Positions 16,100 to 25,441 are shown, numbered from the stretch's first letter. The stretch is 64,000 nucleotides of DNA from Poseidonocella sedimentorum (GCF_900116005.1 NZ_FOYI01000004.1:225402-289401); one strand, 5' to 3'. Numbers and translations are program-made. Notes: generated by a model from the letters alone, not told the origin.

Positions 16100-17308
16100 A
16101 TGAGAGATTTTTTGCGGGCGGCGCAAGCGACGGCCCTGGGGGTTTTCCTATGTGTCGGGGGCGCGGCGCAGGCGGATTTGGCGGATCTCGACGCGGAGCG
16201 CGAGGCGGCGTTTCAGGCGGTCTATGCCGCCCCCGGGGATCCGGCCGCGATGATGCGCTATGCCCGCGCGGCAATCGCGATGCGCGATATCGAACCGGCC
16301 GTGGCGACGCTTGAGCGTCTGCTCGACATCGCGCCCGCCCACGTGGCCGCGCGCACCGAGCTCGCCGTCGCCTATTTCGCTCTCGGCAGCAACGAGATCG
16401 CCGCGCATCACTTCCGCATCGTCCGCGCAGCCCCCGGCCAGAGCGCGGCAGCGCAGGCCGAGATCGACGACTACCTCGCCCGGATCGCCCGGCGCGGCGC
16501 GCGCGATCAGCTCTCCGGAAGCGTCGGGCTCGGGGTCTCGGCGGTGGGCGGCGAGGACGGCATCGGCGGCGCGCTCCAGCTCGACCTGCGCTGGCTGCGC
16601 GATCTCGGTGGCGCCAACGCCAACCACTGGCAGACCGACCTGCTCGCCCGCGCCACACGTTCGGGCGCGGACACTGCATCCGGTGGCGCGGTGCTGGCGC
16701 TGCGCACGGGCCCGGTCCTGAGCCTCGACGGTCTGGCCTATGGCGCGAAGCTCCGGCCCTACGTGGCGGCGGATTTCAGCCGCGACGGCGATGGCGAGGA
16801 CGAGACCGCCCTGCGCCTCGGCCTGCTCTACATGAACGCCCACAGCGCGCGGCTCACGAGTTTCGCCGATCTCAACATCGGCCGCGTCGCCGGCGAGGAT
16901 GACGCGCGAAGCTGGTCGGCTCTGGCCGGGATCACGTTCCGCCCGACCGCCCGCACGGCCCTGCGCCTCACCCTCCGCCGCAGCCACGCGGAGCGGGACG
17001 ACGCCGCGAGCAGCCGCTTGACCACCGGCGCCCGCGCCGCGCTCGACCACAGCCTCTCGCTGGGATCCGGGCCCGGCGCGCGCCCGGTCCGGCTCACCGG
17101 TTTTGTGCAGCTCGACCAGATCGACTATTTCGAAACACCGGGCGGGCGCGAGGATCGCCTCAGCGCCGCCGGCCTCTCGGTCCGGACCCCGCTCCGGGGC
17201 GATCTCTTCGTGGAGGCCAGCGCGCGGCGCGTGGAGCGCGACTCCAGCCTTTCCGCTCATGACGACATAACGCCGGTCTTCGGCCTGCTGATCGGGAGGA
17301 CGTTCTGA
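16100..17308 (+). CDS. Exported TPR protein with C-terminal beta-barrel-like domain
   Basis: A 402-residue protein starting MRDFLRAAQATALGVFL, a signal peptide likely cut after AQA. Residues about 25-135 are TPR-like helices (LERLLDIAPAHVAARTELAV). The rest consists of alternating strands ending in a terminal aromatic residue (LLIGRTF), as in outer-membrane barrels. The layout resembles the Slam/DUF560 protein at 37988, though I see no lipoprotein gene beside it. It overlaps fecR by one base. I chose ATG 16100 because it gives a proper signal peptide; a TTG at 16073 would add nine residues. Confidence 0.65.
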   Translation: MRDFLRAAQATALGVFLCVGGAAQADLADLDAEREAAFQAVYAAPGDPAAMMRYARAAIAMRDIEPAVATLERLLDIAPAHVAARTELAVAYFALGSNEIAAHHFRIVRAAPGQSAAAQAEIDDYLARIARRGARDQLSGSVGLGVSAVGGEDGIGGALQLDLRWLRDLGGANANHWQTDLLARATRSGADTASGGAVLALRTGPVLSLDGLAYGAKLRPYVAADFSRDGDGEDETALRLGLLYMNAHSARLTSFADLNIGRVAGEDDARSWSALAGITFRPTARTALRLTLRRSHAERDDAASSRLTTGARAALDHSLSLGSGPGARPVRLTGFVQLDQIDYFETPGGREDRLSAAGLSVRTPLRGDLFVEASARRVERDSSLSAHDDITPVFGLLIGRTF

Positions 17309-18219
17309 TGATCGCCCAATGCCTCACCCGCCTGACCCGGTCCCTCGGCCTCGCGCTCTGTCTCGCCAGCCCCCTCGCGGCGCAGGACATCGGCAAGGTC
17401 GCCTCCCAGACCCCGAGCCTGCGCGGGGCGCCCCCCGGGGCCACGGCGCGCGCGCTCTCTCCCGGTGCCGGGGTCGTGGCCGACGAGACGATCACAACCT
17501 CCGCAACCGGGCGCGGCCAGCTGCTCTTTCGCGACGAGACAACGCTGAGCATCGCGCCCTCGACCGAGATCGTGCTCGACCGGTTCGTCTATGATCCCGC
17601 GCGCGGCAGCGGCGCGGTGGGGCTGACGCTCGCGCGCGGCGCGCTGCGCTTCATCGGCGGCAAGGCCACGCGGGCGCAACCGGCCGAAATCACCACGCCC
17701 ACCGCCACCATCGGCATCCGCGGCAGCTCGGCGCTGGTCTTCATCGAGGACGGGCGCAGCACCGCGATCTTCATCGCCGGCGACCAGCTATGCCTCACCC
17801 CGGCCGCAGCGCCCGCGCATTGCACCAACCGGCGCGGCGGGGTGCTCGACGAGACCGGCTATCGCGGCACGGTCAGCCCGACGGCGCTGGCCCGGGCGTT
17901 GGCGCGGATCGACGGCGCGCCGGTGGTCGGCGCAGCCCCCCCGGCCGGAGCGGCGACGGGCACGGGCATCGCGGGGCTCGCCCCTCCAGGCGGCGCGCCG
18001 CTGTCCAGCAAGGGCGAGCGCTACGATCTGGATGCGTTCGACGAGGGCATTCTGCGCCGGGAGCTTGAGGTCCTGCTGCCCAATGGTGCCGGTGCGGGGG
18101 CGATGGACGGCCCCGAGGACGGGCCGTCGGAGGGCTACACCAACACCTGTACTCCCGACTTTGTGGACGAGTTCTTCGGCGGAAATCTCTCGGATTGCCT
18201 CGCCGAAATGGGCGGTTAG
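17308..18219 (+). CDS. Exported FecR-domain protein
   Basis: A 303-residue protein with a signal peptide (MIAQCLTRLTRSLGLALCL, cut after LAAQ) and a FecR domain at about 45-150 (TGRGQLLFRDETTLSIAPST, then LTLARGALRFIGG). It lacks the cytoplasmic anti-sigma helix and membrane anchor of classical FecR, so it is probably periplasmic and does not act on a sigma factor directly. Its start overlaps the TPR/barrel gene (TGATG). Its stop codon overlaps the stop of the oppositely oriented cyclase gene within four bases (TTAG, 18216-18219). Confidence 0.75.
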   Translation: MIAQCLTRLTRSLGLALCLASPLAAQDIGKVASQTPSLRGAPPGATARALSPGAGVVADETITTSATGRGQLLFRDETTLSIAPSTEIVLDRFVYDPARGSGAVGLTLARGALRFIGGKATRAQPAEITTPTATIGIRGSSALVFIEDGRSTAIFIAGDQLCLTPAAAPAHCTNRRGGVLDETGYRGTVSPTALARALARIDGAPVVGAAPPAGAATGTGIAGLAPPGGAPLSSKGERYDLDAFDEGILRRELEVLLPNGAGAGAMDGPEDGPSEGYTNTCTPDFVDEFFGGNLSDCLAEMGG

Positions 18220-20477
18220 CGTTTGGCCTGCGCGCGGTTGCTGCCATCCCAATCGGCGGGGGGCGGGGCCGCGCGGTGGCGCGCGATCCGGGCGAGGTAC
18301 TCTGCCGCGAGGGGCGCGAGCGGCCGGCCCTCCAACGCCTCGGCCGAGAGCCCGCGCCACGCGGCCTCCGCCCCATCCCAGTCGCGCGCGACATAGGCCG
18401 CGCGGGCCTCGGCCACCGCCTGCGCCAGCCGTTCGGCCTCGGGGCTTCTACGCAGCACCGCATGGACCGGCTGCGCCGCGCTCCGCCCCTTCACCGCGAT
18501 CCGGTCAAGCTCCACCGCGATCAGTGTATCGGGCATCCCGGCGAGGCTCTCGGGGCCGACGCAAGAGCGCGTGCCGTACAGCCGGGTGAGCCCTTCGAGC
18601 CGTGCTGCGAGCGTCACGCTGTCGCCGACGCAGGTATAGGAGAGCCGGTCGCGCGAGCCCATGAGCCCGACGGAGGCGGGCCCGGTGTTGACCCCGATGG
18701 CGATGTCGAGCGCGGGCAGGCCCTGGGCCATGAGCGTGTCGTTGATCCGGGCCAGGGCATCCTCCAGCGCGCCAATCGCCCCGAGCGCGCGGGCGCGGTG
18801 ATCGGGCTGCGGCAGCGGCGCGTTCCAGAAGGCCATGACCGCGTCGCCCATGAACTTGTCGATGGTCGCGCCGGTGGCGACAAGCGCATCGCTCACCGCC
18901 GAGAGATAGGTGTTCACAAGGCGCAACACATCGGCGGGCGGCATGGCTTCGGTGAGGGCCGAAAAGCCGCGAATATCGACAAAGAGCACGGTCAGCTCGC
19001 GCTCCGCGCCCTGCGGCGTCAGGCTGGCCTCCGGGTCTTCGGCGATCTGGTCCACAAGGCCCGGCGGCAGGAAATAGGCAAAGCGCGCGCGCACCCGGCG
19101 CCGGGCGCGATCCTTGGCGGCGAAGCCGAGCGCCGCGCCGGGCAGGAAGATCGCGACGGCGGTGAGCGCGGGAAACAGCGGATCGAGCAGGAGCCGCGCG
19201 CCGGCGAAGGCCCAGAGGCTCCCGCCGATGGCGGCGCCGGCGGTGCCGAGCAGGAGCCCGAGGGCAAGGAGCGGCCGGCCAGCCACGAGCGCGAGCGTGA
19301 CCAGAAGACCCGCGAGCAGGATCGCCGCGACCTCGGCCCCGCGCGCCCAGTCGGGACGGCGCAGGAACGCTCCGGCGGCGATTTGTTCGATGATCTCCGC
19401 ATGGACGATCACGCCGGGAACGCGGGCGCCGAGCGCGGTGCTGCGCAGATCGCCAAGGCCCGTCGCCGAGGCCCCCACCAGCACGATCCGGCCCTCAAGG
19501 CGCGGGGTGATGGCGGCGTCGGGCGCGGGCGCTTGCAGCAGATCGGCAGCTGAGGTGAGGCGCGCATCGCGGTGGCCGGCGAGGTAGAGACGGAGCTGCC
19601 CATCGGGCAAAAGCGGGATCTCGGCCGCCCCGACCCGCAGCGCCACCGCCGCGACCGCCGCACCGCCCGCACCTTCGCCGGAGGCCTCGCTGGTGCGCAG
19701 CACATAGCCGCCGGCGCCCTGCGCCACGCGCAAAAGCTCCGCCGAGAACGCCGGGACAAGCACACCGCCCAGATCCGCGACCATGGGCACGGCGCGCAGG
19801 GTGTCGTCTCCGCCTGCCCCGAGGCTGATCAGACCGATCCCGGACGCGGCCTCGCCAAGCGCCGGCAACAGCGGCAGGGCGGCGGGAAAGCGCGTGAGCG
19901 CGGCGCCGGCTGTCTCACCCGTCACCGCAATTCCGGCCTTGGGCCGCGGGGGCGCACCCGCCTCGACCGGCCCTGACGATCCGGCCAGCCCGAGCACGCT
20001 CGGACCCGCGGCGATGGCGCGGGCAAGGCGCGCGTCATTGTCCGGCGGCGGCGGGCTCGGCAGGGGCAGAGGCGCGGCGGGGGAGAGATCCGGGCCGGGG
20101 CGTTCCACGCGGCCGGTCCGGTCGGGCTCGGCAAAGAGCATGTCGAAGCCGACCGCGACCGCGCCATGGGCAAAGAGCTTGTCCGCAAGCGCCGCGAGAT
20201 ATGTCCGGGGCCAGGGCCATTGGCCATAGAGCGCGAGGGCGCGGTCGTCGATGTCGATGACATGCACCGGGGCGCCGGGGTCATAGGGCCGGGGCGCGGC
20301 GCGTTGGTAGCTGTCGAAGACCGCCTCGCGCGCGCGATCCGCCAGCGGCCAGCCCGCCCCGCAGAGGAGCACCGCGGCGAGGGTCAGCGCGGCCCCGAGC
20401 GCCGCTGTCAGCCGGGCGACCGAGACGCCGCCCCGCAAGGCCCGCCACGACCGGCGCTCCGGGCCGAGGGGCGGCAA
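18216..20477 (-). CDS. CHASE2-domain class III adenylate cyclase
   Basis: A 753-residue membrane cyclase. An N-terminal membrane helix is followed by a CHASE2 sensor domain (VHVIDIDDRALALYGQWPWPR), then about three membrane helices at 375-460, then a class III catalytic domain from about 490. Metal ligands D501 (FVDIRGF) and D545 (FMGDAV) and the K541/T615 substrate pair typical of adenylate cyclases of class IIIb are present. The transition-state Asn is replaced by Thr622 (VTLAARLEG), while Arg626 is kept. Translation starts at TTG, three bases after the stop of the upstream Popeye-like gene, implying coupling. It should make cAMP in response to a periplasmic signal. Confidence 0.85.
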   Translation of the reverse strand: MPPLGPERRSWRALRGGVSVARLTAALGAALTLAAVLLCGAGWPLADRAREAVFDSYQRAAPRPYDPGAPVHVIDIDDRALALYGQWPWPRTYLAALADKLFAHGAVAVGFDMLFAEPDRTGRVERPGPDLSPAAPLPLPSPPPPDNDARLARAIAAGPSVLGLAGSSGPVEAGAPPRPKAGIAVTGETAGAALTRFPAALPLLPALGEAASGIGLISLGAGGDDTLRAVPMVADLGGVLVPAFSAELLRVAQGAGGYVLRTSEASGEGAGGAAVAAVALRVGAAEIPLLPDGQLRLYLAGHRDARLTSAADLLQAPAPDAAITPRLEGRIVLVGASATGLGDLRSTALGARVPGVIVHAEIIEQIAAGAFLRRPDWARGAEVAAILLAGLLVTLALVAGRPLLALGLLLGTAGAAIGGSLWAFAGARLLLDPLFPALTAVAIFLPGAALGFAAKDRARRRVRARFAYFLPPGLVDQIAEDPEASLTPQGAERELTVLFVDIRGFSALTEAMPPADVLRLVNTYLSAVSDALVATGATIDKFMGDAVMAFWNAPLPQPDHRARALGAIGALEDALARINDTLMAQGLPALDIAIGVNTGPASVGLMGSRDRLSYTCVGDSVTLAARLEGLTRLYGTRSCVGPESLAGMPDTLIAVELDRIAVKGRSAAQPVHAVLRRSPEAERLAQAVAEARAAYVARDWDGAEAAWRGLSAEALEGRPLAPLAAEYLARIARHRAAPPPADWDGSNRAQAKR

Positions 20478-20479
20478 AC

Positions 20480-21202
20480 CTAGCCCGCCTGTTCGAATTC
20501 GGGAGCGGGGCTCGGCGAGGTGGGCGGCGGATCCTGCGGCGGCGGGCAGGGCAGCGGCACCGAATTGGCGACCTTGCGCGCGAGATCCTCGCCGAAGAGC
20601 GCGATCATCGCGTTGCTCAGAGGAACCGAGCGCGCCATCGTCCGGTGCAGGGCGGCGCTGTCGAAGCTGATGTAGTCGCTCCCTGCCGGGACCCAGACCG
20701 AGGCCGAGGACAGCCCGCCCTTGAGGAACACCAGTTCGCCGGCAAAGGCCGGCCCTTCGGCCGAATAGCGCTGGCCCTGTTTCTCGATCTCGAAGCGGGG
20801 CGACTGGATGTAGAAAAGCCGCTCGACCGGTGCGCCCTCATCGATCAATTGCGCCTGCGCCTCGGCCCGATGCCAGCGCGCATGGCGGACCACGCGGCGA
20901 AACTGGCCCGGGCGCAGGGTGGGAAAGGCGGCAAAGAGCGCCTTCTCGCGATCGGACATGCTCAGCGTCGTCCGCTCAAGGACAATCAGCACGATCAGCA
21001 GAAGATTGATCGCCGTCAGGAACCCATTGGTCAGGATCGAATGCAGGATCGGATTGGGCTGAAGCGTGTAAAAGGCAATGTCGCAGGCCATCCCGATCAC
21101 CACCAGCGCCCGCAAGACCAACTCATCCCGGACCAGAAAGCCCGCCGCCTTGAACAGAAGGCCGGCAAACAGGACAACGGCAAGGCCTTGATCAATACTC
21201 AT
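20480..21202 (-). CDS. Membrane protein with Popeye/CRP-like cyclic-nucleotide-binding domain
   Basis: A 240-residue protein with about three membrane helices in residues 1-80, then a cytoplasmic domain resembling the Popeye or CRP cyclic-nucleotide-binding fold (LIDEGAPVERLFYIQSPRFE, then AFAGELVFLKGGLSS). The C-terminus is Pro-rich. It lies directly upstream of the cyclase in the same operon, so it is a likely cAMP effector at the membrane. The domain call is by pattern only and could be a divergent CNB domain. ATG 21202 is preferred over an upstream TTG. Confidence 0.65.
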   Translation of the reverse strand: MSIDQGLAVVLFAGLLFKAAGFLVRDELVLRALVVIGMACDIAFYTLQPNPILHSILTNGFLTAINLLLIVLIVLERTTLSMSDREKALFAAFPTLRPGQFRRVVRHARWHRAEAQAQLIDEGAPVERLFYIQSPRFEIEKQGQRYSAEGPAFAGELVFLKGGLSSASVWVPAGSDYISFDSAALHRTMARSVPLSNAMIALFGEDLARKVANSVPLPCPPPQDPPPTSPSPAPEFEQAG

Positions 21203-21347
21203 CAGCAATCCTCAACACACGGCGGACGCAGTAATCCCTGCGCAGGGCGGCGGCCTGAGGGGAAATTCCGCACACGGGGAGTCCAGTGCCCGCGCGGCCT
21301 CCGCCCAATCTGTCCTTAGGTGGAAAGCTGTGTCGAATCAACATCTA

Positions 21348-21374
21348 CGGCCCGCGCGTGTGGTGCGCGGGCCG
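21348..21374 (-). terminator. Hairpin after the IsdG-like gene
   Basis: A perfect 10-bp stem, CGGCCCGCGC (21348-21357) with GCGCGGGCCG (21365-21374), lies nine bases beyond the stop of the minus-strand gene ending at 21383. It lacks a good T run, so it is a candidate terminator or transcript stabiliser. Confidence 0.45.
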
Positions 21375-21382
21375 GGGCCGGA

Positions 21383-21694
21383 TCAGCTCAGCTCAATCAC
21401 CGAGCCGAAGATCTCAAGCTCGGGCGGGCCGAGATAGAGATCGCCTGAGCTGCGCGCGCCCCGATGCGCGGCGCGGAAGGCCTCGGAAGTGGTCCAGGCG
21501 GTGAAGCTGGCCTCATCGGCCCAGGTGGTGTGCGAGGCATAGAGCACGTGGTCGTCGCGCTCGGGGCCCTTGAGCAGATGGAAGGCGATGAAGCCGGGCA
21601 CTTGCTTGAGATGGCTGTCGCGGCTGCGCCAGACCTCTTCGAAGGTCTCGACGGCTTCGGGGCGGACTTTGAACCGGTTCATCGTCAGATACAT
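21383..21694 (-). CDS. IsdG/HmoA-type antibiotic-biosynthesis monooxygenase fold, likely haem-degrading
   Basis: A 103-residue single-domain ABM-fold protein. It keeps the three residues that define haem-degrading IsdG enzymes at matching positions: N6 (LTMNRF), W67 (FTAWTTS) and H77 (FRAAH). The family opens haem oxidatively and releases iron. It is alone between the Popeye-like gene and pth, with no visible haem transporter. Family assignment is fairly secure; the physiological substrate is inferred. Confidence 0.75.
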   Translation of the reverse strand: MYLTMNRFKVRPEAVETFEEVWRSRDSHLKQVPGFIAFHLLKGPERDDHVLYASHTTWADEASFTAWTTSEAFRAAHRGARSSGDLYLGPPELEIFGSVIELS

Positions 21695-21764
21695 CGGGCA
21701 CTCCTTGTCGTACTGCGGGCGATGGGGCTATGTCTGGCTGGAACTGGCTGGACCGGAGGCAGGT

Positions 21765-22490
21765 TTGCAGATTTTTGTGGGGCTCGGCAATCCCGGAGCC
21801 AAATATGCGCGCAATCGTCACAACATCGGGTTCATGGTGTTGGACCGGATCGCGGAGGATCACGGCTTCGGGCCGTGGAAGGCGAAGTTTCAGGGACAGA
21901 TCGCCGAGGGGCGGCTGGGCTCGGAAAGGGTGCTGCTCCTCAAGCCCGAGACCTTCATGAACCGCTCGGGCCAGTCCGTGGGCGAGGCGCTGCGGTTCTA
22001 CAAGCTCGAGCCGGGCGACGTGACGGTGTTTCACGATGAGCTCGACCTCGCGCCGGGCAAGGTCCGGGTGAAGCAGGGGGGCGGGCATGCGGGCCACAAC
22101 GGGCTGCGCTCGCTCCACGGTCATATCGGCGAGGCCTATGGCCGGGTGCGGCTCGGGATCGGGCATCCGGGCCACAAGGACCGGGTTGCGGCTTACGTGC
22201 TGCACGATTTCGCCAAAGCCGACGAGGGCTGGCTCGACGATGTGATCCGGGGCGCTTCTGATGGCGCGGCGGCGCTGGCGGCGGGCGACGGGGGCCGGTT
22301 CATGAACGCGGTCGCCCTGCGCACCGCGCCGCCCCGCTCCTCCAAGACCAAGCTGCCCGAGCGCGGCGCGGGCCGGCCGGATCCAGCGCCCGAACCGCAA
22401 GCACGCGAACCGCAAGCACCCGAACCGCAGAACGCGCCGGGCCCCGACACCCGCAGCCCGATGCAGAAGCTCGTCGACAAGTTCCGCTAA
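21765..22490 (+). CDS. pth: Peptidyl-tRNA hydrolase
   Basis: A 241-residue Pth that frees tRNA from stalled peptidyl-tRNA in the cytoplasm. Conserved residues are N9 (FVGLGNPG), H19 (RNRHNIGF) and the later HDELDL and GHNGLRS motifs. The start is TTG at 21765, supported by GGAGGC six bases upstream and by the conserved QIFVGLGNPG beginning; no ATG fits. The C-terminus carries about 45 extra residues with the repeated motif REPQAPEPQ, beyond the usual bacterial length of about 190. Confidence 0.92.
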   Translation: MQIFVGLGNPGAKYARNRHNIGFMVLDRIAEDHGFGPWKAKFQGQIAEGRLGSERVLLLKPETFMNRSGQSVGEALRFYKLEPGDVTVFHDELDLAPGKVRVKQGGGHAGHNGLRSLHGHIGEAYGRVRLGIGHPGHKDRVAAYVLHDFAKADEGWLDDVIRGASDGAAALAAGDGGRFMNAVALRTAPPRSSKTKLPERGAGRPDPAPEPQAREPQAPEPQNAPGPDTRSPMQKLVDKFR

Positions 22491-22499
22491 GGGCGCGAC

Positions 22500-23141
22500 T
22501 CACGCGTCCTTGCCGAAGTCCACTTCCATCGCCAGACCGACCAGCTCGGCCACGGTGTTGACCCCGATCTTTTCGAGGATGCGCGCGCGGTGGTGATCGA
22601 CGGTGCGCGGGCTGATGTCGAGATGGCGGGCAACGTCCTTGGAGGAATTGGCGCCCGGGTTGGCGACCATGAAACGCGCGATTTCACGCTCGCGGTCGGT
22701 CAGCGCATCGAAGCGCGCGCGGGCGGCGCTGGATTCGGCATGTTCGACGCGCTGCACCCGGTCAAGCTCGATCGCCGCCTCGATCCGCTCGATCAGCACC
22801 GATTGCTTGAAGGGTTTTTCGAGGAAATCCAGCGCCCCGTGCTTGATCGCCTGAACCGATTCGGGAATGCCGCCATGGCCGGTGATGAAGATGATCGGGA
22901 TGCGGATATCGGTCTCGATCAGCCGCCGCTGCAGCGCGAGCCCGTCCATCTGGGGCATCCCGTAGTCGAGGATGAGGCAGCCCGGCGCCTTGCCGTCATA
23001 GGCGTCGAGAAACGCCTGCGCCGAGGCAAAGGCACGGACCCGGTAGCCGCGCAGACCCAGCGCCCGGGCGAGCGAGACGCGGATCGTTTCGTCATCGTCG
23101 ACGAGGAACACGACAGGGGTGGCTGTGGCGGGCTCGGTCAT
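22500..23141 (-). CDS. FixJ/NarL-family response regulator
   Basis: A 213-residue regulator. The receiver domain has DDD (15-17), the phosphoacceptor D59 (LILDYGMP), the Thr in FITGHG and the Lys in EKPF. A LuxR-type helix-turn-helix follows (SSKDVARHLDISPRTVDHHR). The start overlaps the stop of the kinase gene (ATGA), so the two form a two-component operon with the kinase first. The receiver type matches DctR/TodT/FixJ regulators. The target genes are not evident from the sequence. Confidence 0.88.
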   Translation of the reverse strand: MTEPATATPVVFLVDDDETIRVSLARALGLRGYRVRAFASAQAFLDAYDGKAPGCLILDYGMPQMDGLALQRRLIETDIRIPIIFITGHGGIPESVQAIKHGALDFLEKPFKQSVLIERIEAAIELDRVQRVEHAESSAARARFDALTDREREIARFMVANPGANSSKDVARHLDISPRTVDHHRARILEKIGVNTVAELVGLAMEVDFGKDA

Positions 23142-25441
23142 GGATCCTCCGGCTTGAGCGGCAAGGTGAAGCTGAACCGCGCGCCGCGCTCGGAATTGTC
23201 ATACCAGATGCGCCCGCCGTTCGATTCGATCAATGTCCGGCTGATCGAGAGACCCAGCCCCATGCCCTCGGCCTTGGTGGTCTCGAACTGGGAAAAGAGC
23301 CGCAGATCGGGCGACACGCCGGGCCCGGAATCCTCCACCTCTATGGTCAGATCGTCGCCGCCGAGCCGCGTGCTGACCACGACCTTGCGCTCGGGGCTGC
23401 CCGCCTCGGCCATCGCCTCCACCGCGTTGCGCAGCAGGTTGACCAGCACCTGCGCCACCTGCACCCGCACCGCCGAGACCTTCACATCCGGCCCCGGGCG
23501 CAGCAGGATCTCGGCCGATTGGCGCCGCGCCTCCGAGAGCACAAGGCGCCGCGCCTGTTCGAGAAGCTCGTTGATCGAGAACCGGGTGGCGCGGTTGTCC
23601 TCCTTGCGGATGAAGCCGCGCAGCGCGCGGATGATGTCGGCGGCCTGATGGGTCTGCTGGTCGATCTCGCCCAGCAGCTTGGCGACCTCGGCGCTGTCTT
23701 CGGGGCGGTTTTCGACGATGTATTGCGCGGCGTCGACCGTCTGGGTGATCGCGGTGAGCGGCTGGTTGAGCTCGTGGGCAAGGCCGGTGGCAAGCTCGCC
23801 CATGATCTGCTGGCGCGCCACATGGGCCAGCTCGCGGTTGAGCTCGTCGATCTTTTCCTCCGAGACCCGCGCCTGCGTCACGTCATCGATTGTGGCAACC
23901 ACGTAGCTCTCGCACGCATCGCCCGAGCGGATGAAGACGCCGGTGAAGTTGATCCAGATCGGGGCGCCGTCACAGCGCCGCGCCTCGGCCTTGAAGCTCA
24001 CACCCGATTGCACGCCCGCGTTGGCGGCGAACAGCGCGACCACGTCCTCCTCGCCCGTCGCGAGCAGCGACTGAAACGCGCGGCCCTCCAGGTCAGCAGG
24101 GTCCGCCCCGAAGATCTCGGCGAAGCGCGCATTTAGCCGCAAGATCCGCCCCGTCATCTCGTCGAGATAGATCATCCCCCGCGAGGCGAGATCGAAGGTC
24201 AGCCGGTATTCCCGCTCGGTGCGCTTGCGTTGCGAGATCTCGTTGACCAGCGTGGTGTTGGCGTTCTCCAGCTCCTTGTAGGTCCGCGGCATCGGCGCAT
24301 CGGGGGCGACCTCGCCTTGCGAGACGAGGCTGGAGCGGACGGCAAAGGCGCGCACCGGCGCGTGGATGCGGTTGGCGAGCCCGAGCCCCAGAAGCCCCGT
24401 CACCGCCGCGATCCCGATGGCGATCAACGTGTTGAGCCGGCGGTTGTCCTTGATCGTCCCGATGAAGTCGTTCTCGGGGGCGTAGACCACGATCGTCCAG
24501 GGTATCTCACCAAGGCCAAAGGGCATGATCTGCGACACGTAGCGCTCGCCGCCATAGACGAAATCATACTGCGCCTCGCGGGCGTTCACCGTCCCGTCCG
24601 AGCGCAGCCGGTCCCCGAACGCCGCCCGGGCGAGCGGGTCGGCGATCTCTTCGATTGAGGGGAATTCCAGCGCACCATCCTCGCCCGCCGTGGTCAGGAG
24701 CGCCGGATTGGGATGGGCGATCACATCGCCGTTGCGGTTGAGCACAAAGGCCGCCCCGGTCTGCCCGATGCGCAGCCGAGAGAGGAAGTTCGACAGCTCG
24801 CGGATCTCGATGTCGACCCCGGCGACCCCCTGCACCACCCCGTCAAACCCGATCACCGGCGTCGCGGCGGTGATGCCGGGCGAGCGCGAGGTGAAGAAAA
24901 TGTAGGGATCGGTCCAGATGCTGCGCAGCGTGCCCTTGGCCGACTGGTACCAGGGCCGGGTGCGCGGATCATAGGTGTCGGTCGGGTCGGGGCGCTCGGC
25001 GAGCAGCTCGAACTCGGTGTTCCGGTCGAGCAGGATGGTGCGCAGCTCGGCGTTGGCGCGGACGATCTTGGACAGGAACCGCTCCGGCCCGTTGCGCGAG
25101 ACATAGACGAAATTGCCCTCCTCGTCGCCGTAATAGACCCCGGCAAATTGCGGCGCGGCGCGCAACTGCTCGAACAATAGCCCCTCCAGCAACGCCCGCT
25201 GCTCGCGCCGCACGATCTCGTTCTCCGCAAGCGCGGTCGAGAGCTCGGCGGCGCTGCGGGCGGGGGCAAGGAAGCTCTTGGTGTGCTCGATCACGTTCTG
25301 GCCCGCGTCGACAAGCTGGGTCCGGGCATGATTGAGCAGGGTCCGCTCGGAGGTGAAATAGGAGGAAAACACCACGATGGTCACAGCGAAGAGCTGCAAA
25401 CCGGCCAGGGCCAGCGCGAGAATGACACCAAGCGACTTCAT
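23138..25441 (-). CDS. dCache-PAS sensor histidine kinase
   Basis: A 767-residue kinase. Membrane helices lie at about 3-27 and 337-358, enclosing a periplasmic double-Cache domain with the ligand-site pattern YDPRTRPWYQSAKG at 157-170. A PAS domain (412-520) precedes HisKA with phospho-acceptor H556 (GLAHELNQPLTAI) and an ATPase domain (LLRNAVEAM, EDSGPGVSP, GLGLSISRTLIE). It resembles C4-dicarboxylate or amino-acid sensors, but the ligand cannot be read. I chose ATG 25441 because it directly precedes the first membrane helix. The regulator gene follows in an ATGA overlap. Confidence 0.88.
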   Translation of the reverse strand: MKSLGVILALALAGLQLFAVTIVVFSSYFTSERTLLNHARTQLVDAGQNVIEHTKSFLAPARSAAELSTALAENEIVRREQRALLEGLLFEQLRAAPQFAGVYYGDEEGNFVYVSRNGPERFLSKIVRANAELRTILLDRNTEFELLAERPDPTDTYDPRTRPWYQSAKGTLRSIWTDPYIFFTSRSPGITAATPVIGFDGVVQGVAGVDIEIRELSNFLSRLRIGQTGAAFVLNRNGDVIAHPNPALLTTAGEDGALEFPSIEEIADPLARAAFGDRLRSDGTVNAREAQYDFVYGGERYVSQIMPFGLGEIPWTIVVYAPENDFIGTIKDNRRLNTLIAIGIAAVTGLLGLGLANRIHAPVRAFAVRSSLVSQGEVAPDAPMPRTYKELENANTTLVNEISQRKRTEREYRLTFDLASRGMIYLDEMTGRILRLNARFAEIFGADPADLEGRAFQSLLATGEEDVVALFAANAGVQSGVSFKAEARRCDGAPIWINFTGVFIRSGDACESYVVATIDDVTQARVSEEKIDELNRELAHVARQQIMGELATGLAHELNQPLTAITQTVDAAQYIVENRPEDSAEVAKLLGEIDQQTHQAADIIRALRGFIRKEDNRATRFSINELLEQARRLVLSEARRQSAEILLRPGPDVKVSAVRVQVAQVLVNLLRNAVEAMAEAGSPERKVVVSTRLGGDDLTIEVEDSGPGVSPDLRLFSQFETTKAEGMGLGLSISRTLIESNGGRIWYDNSERGARFSFTLPLKPEDP

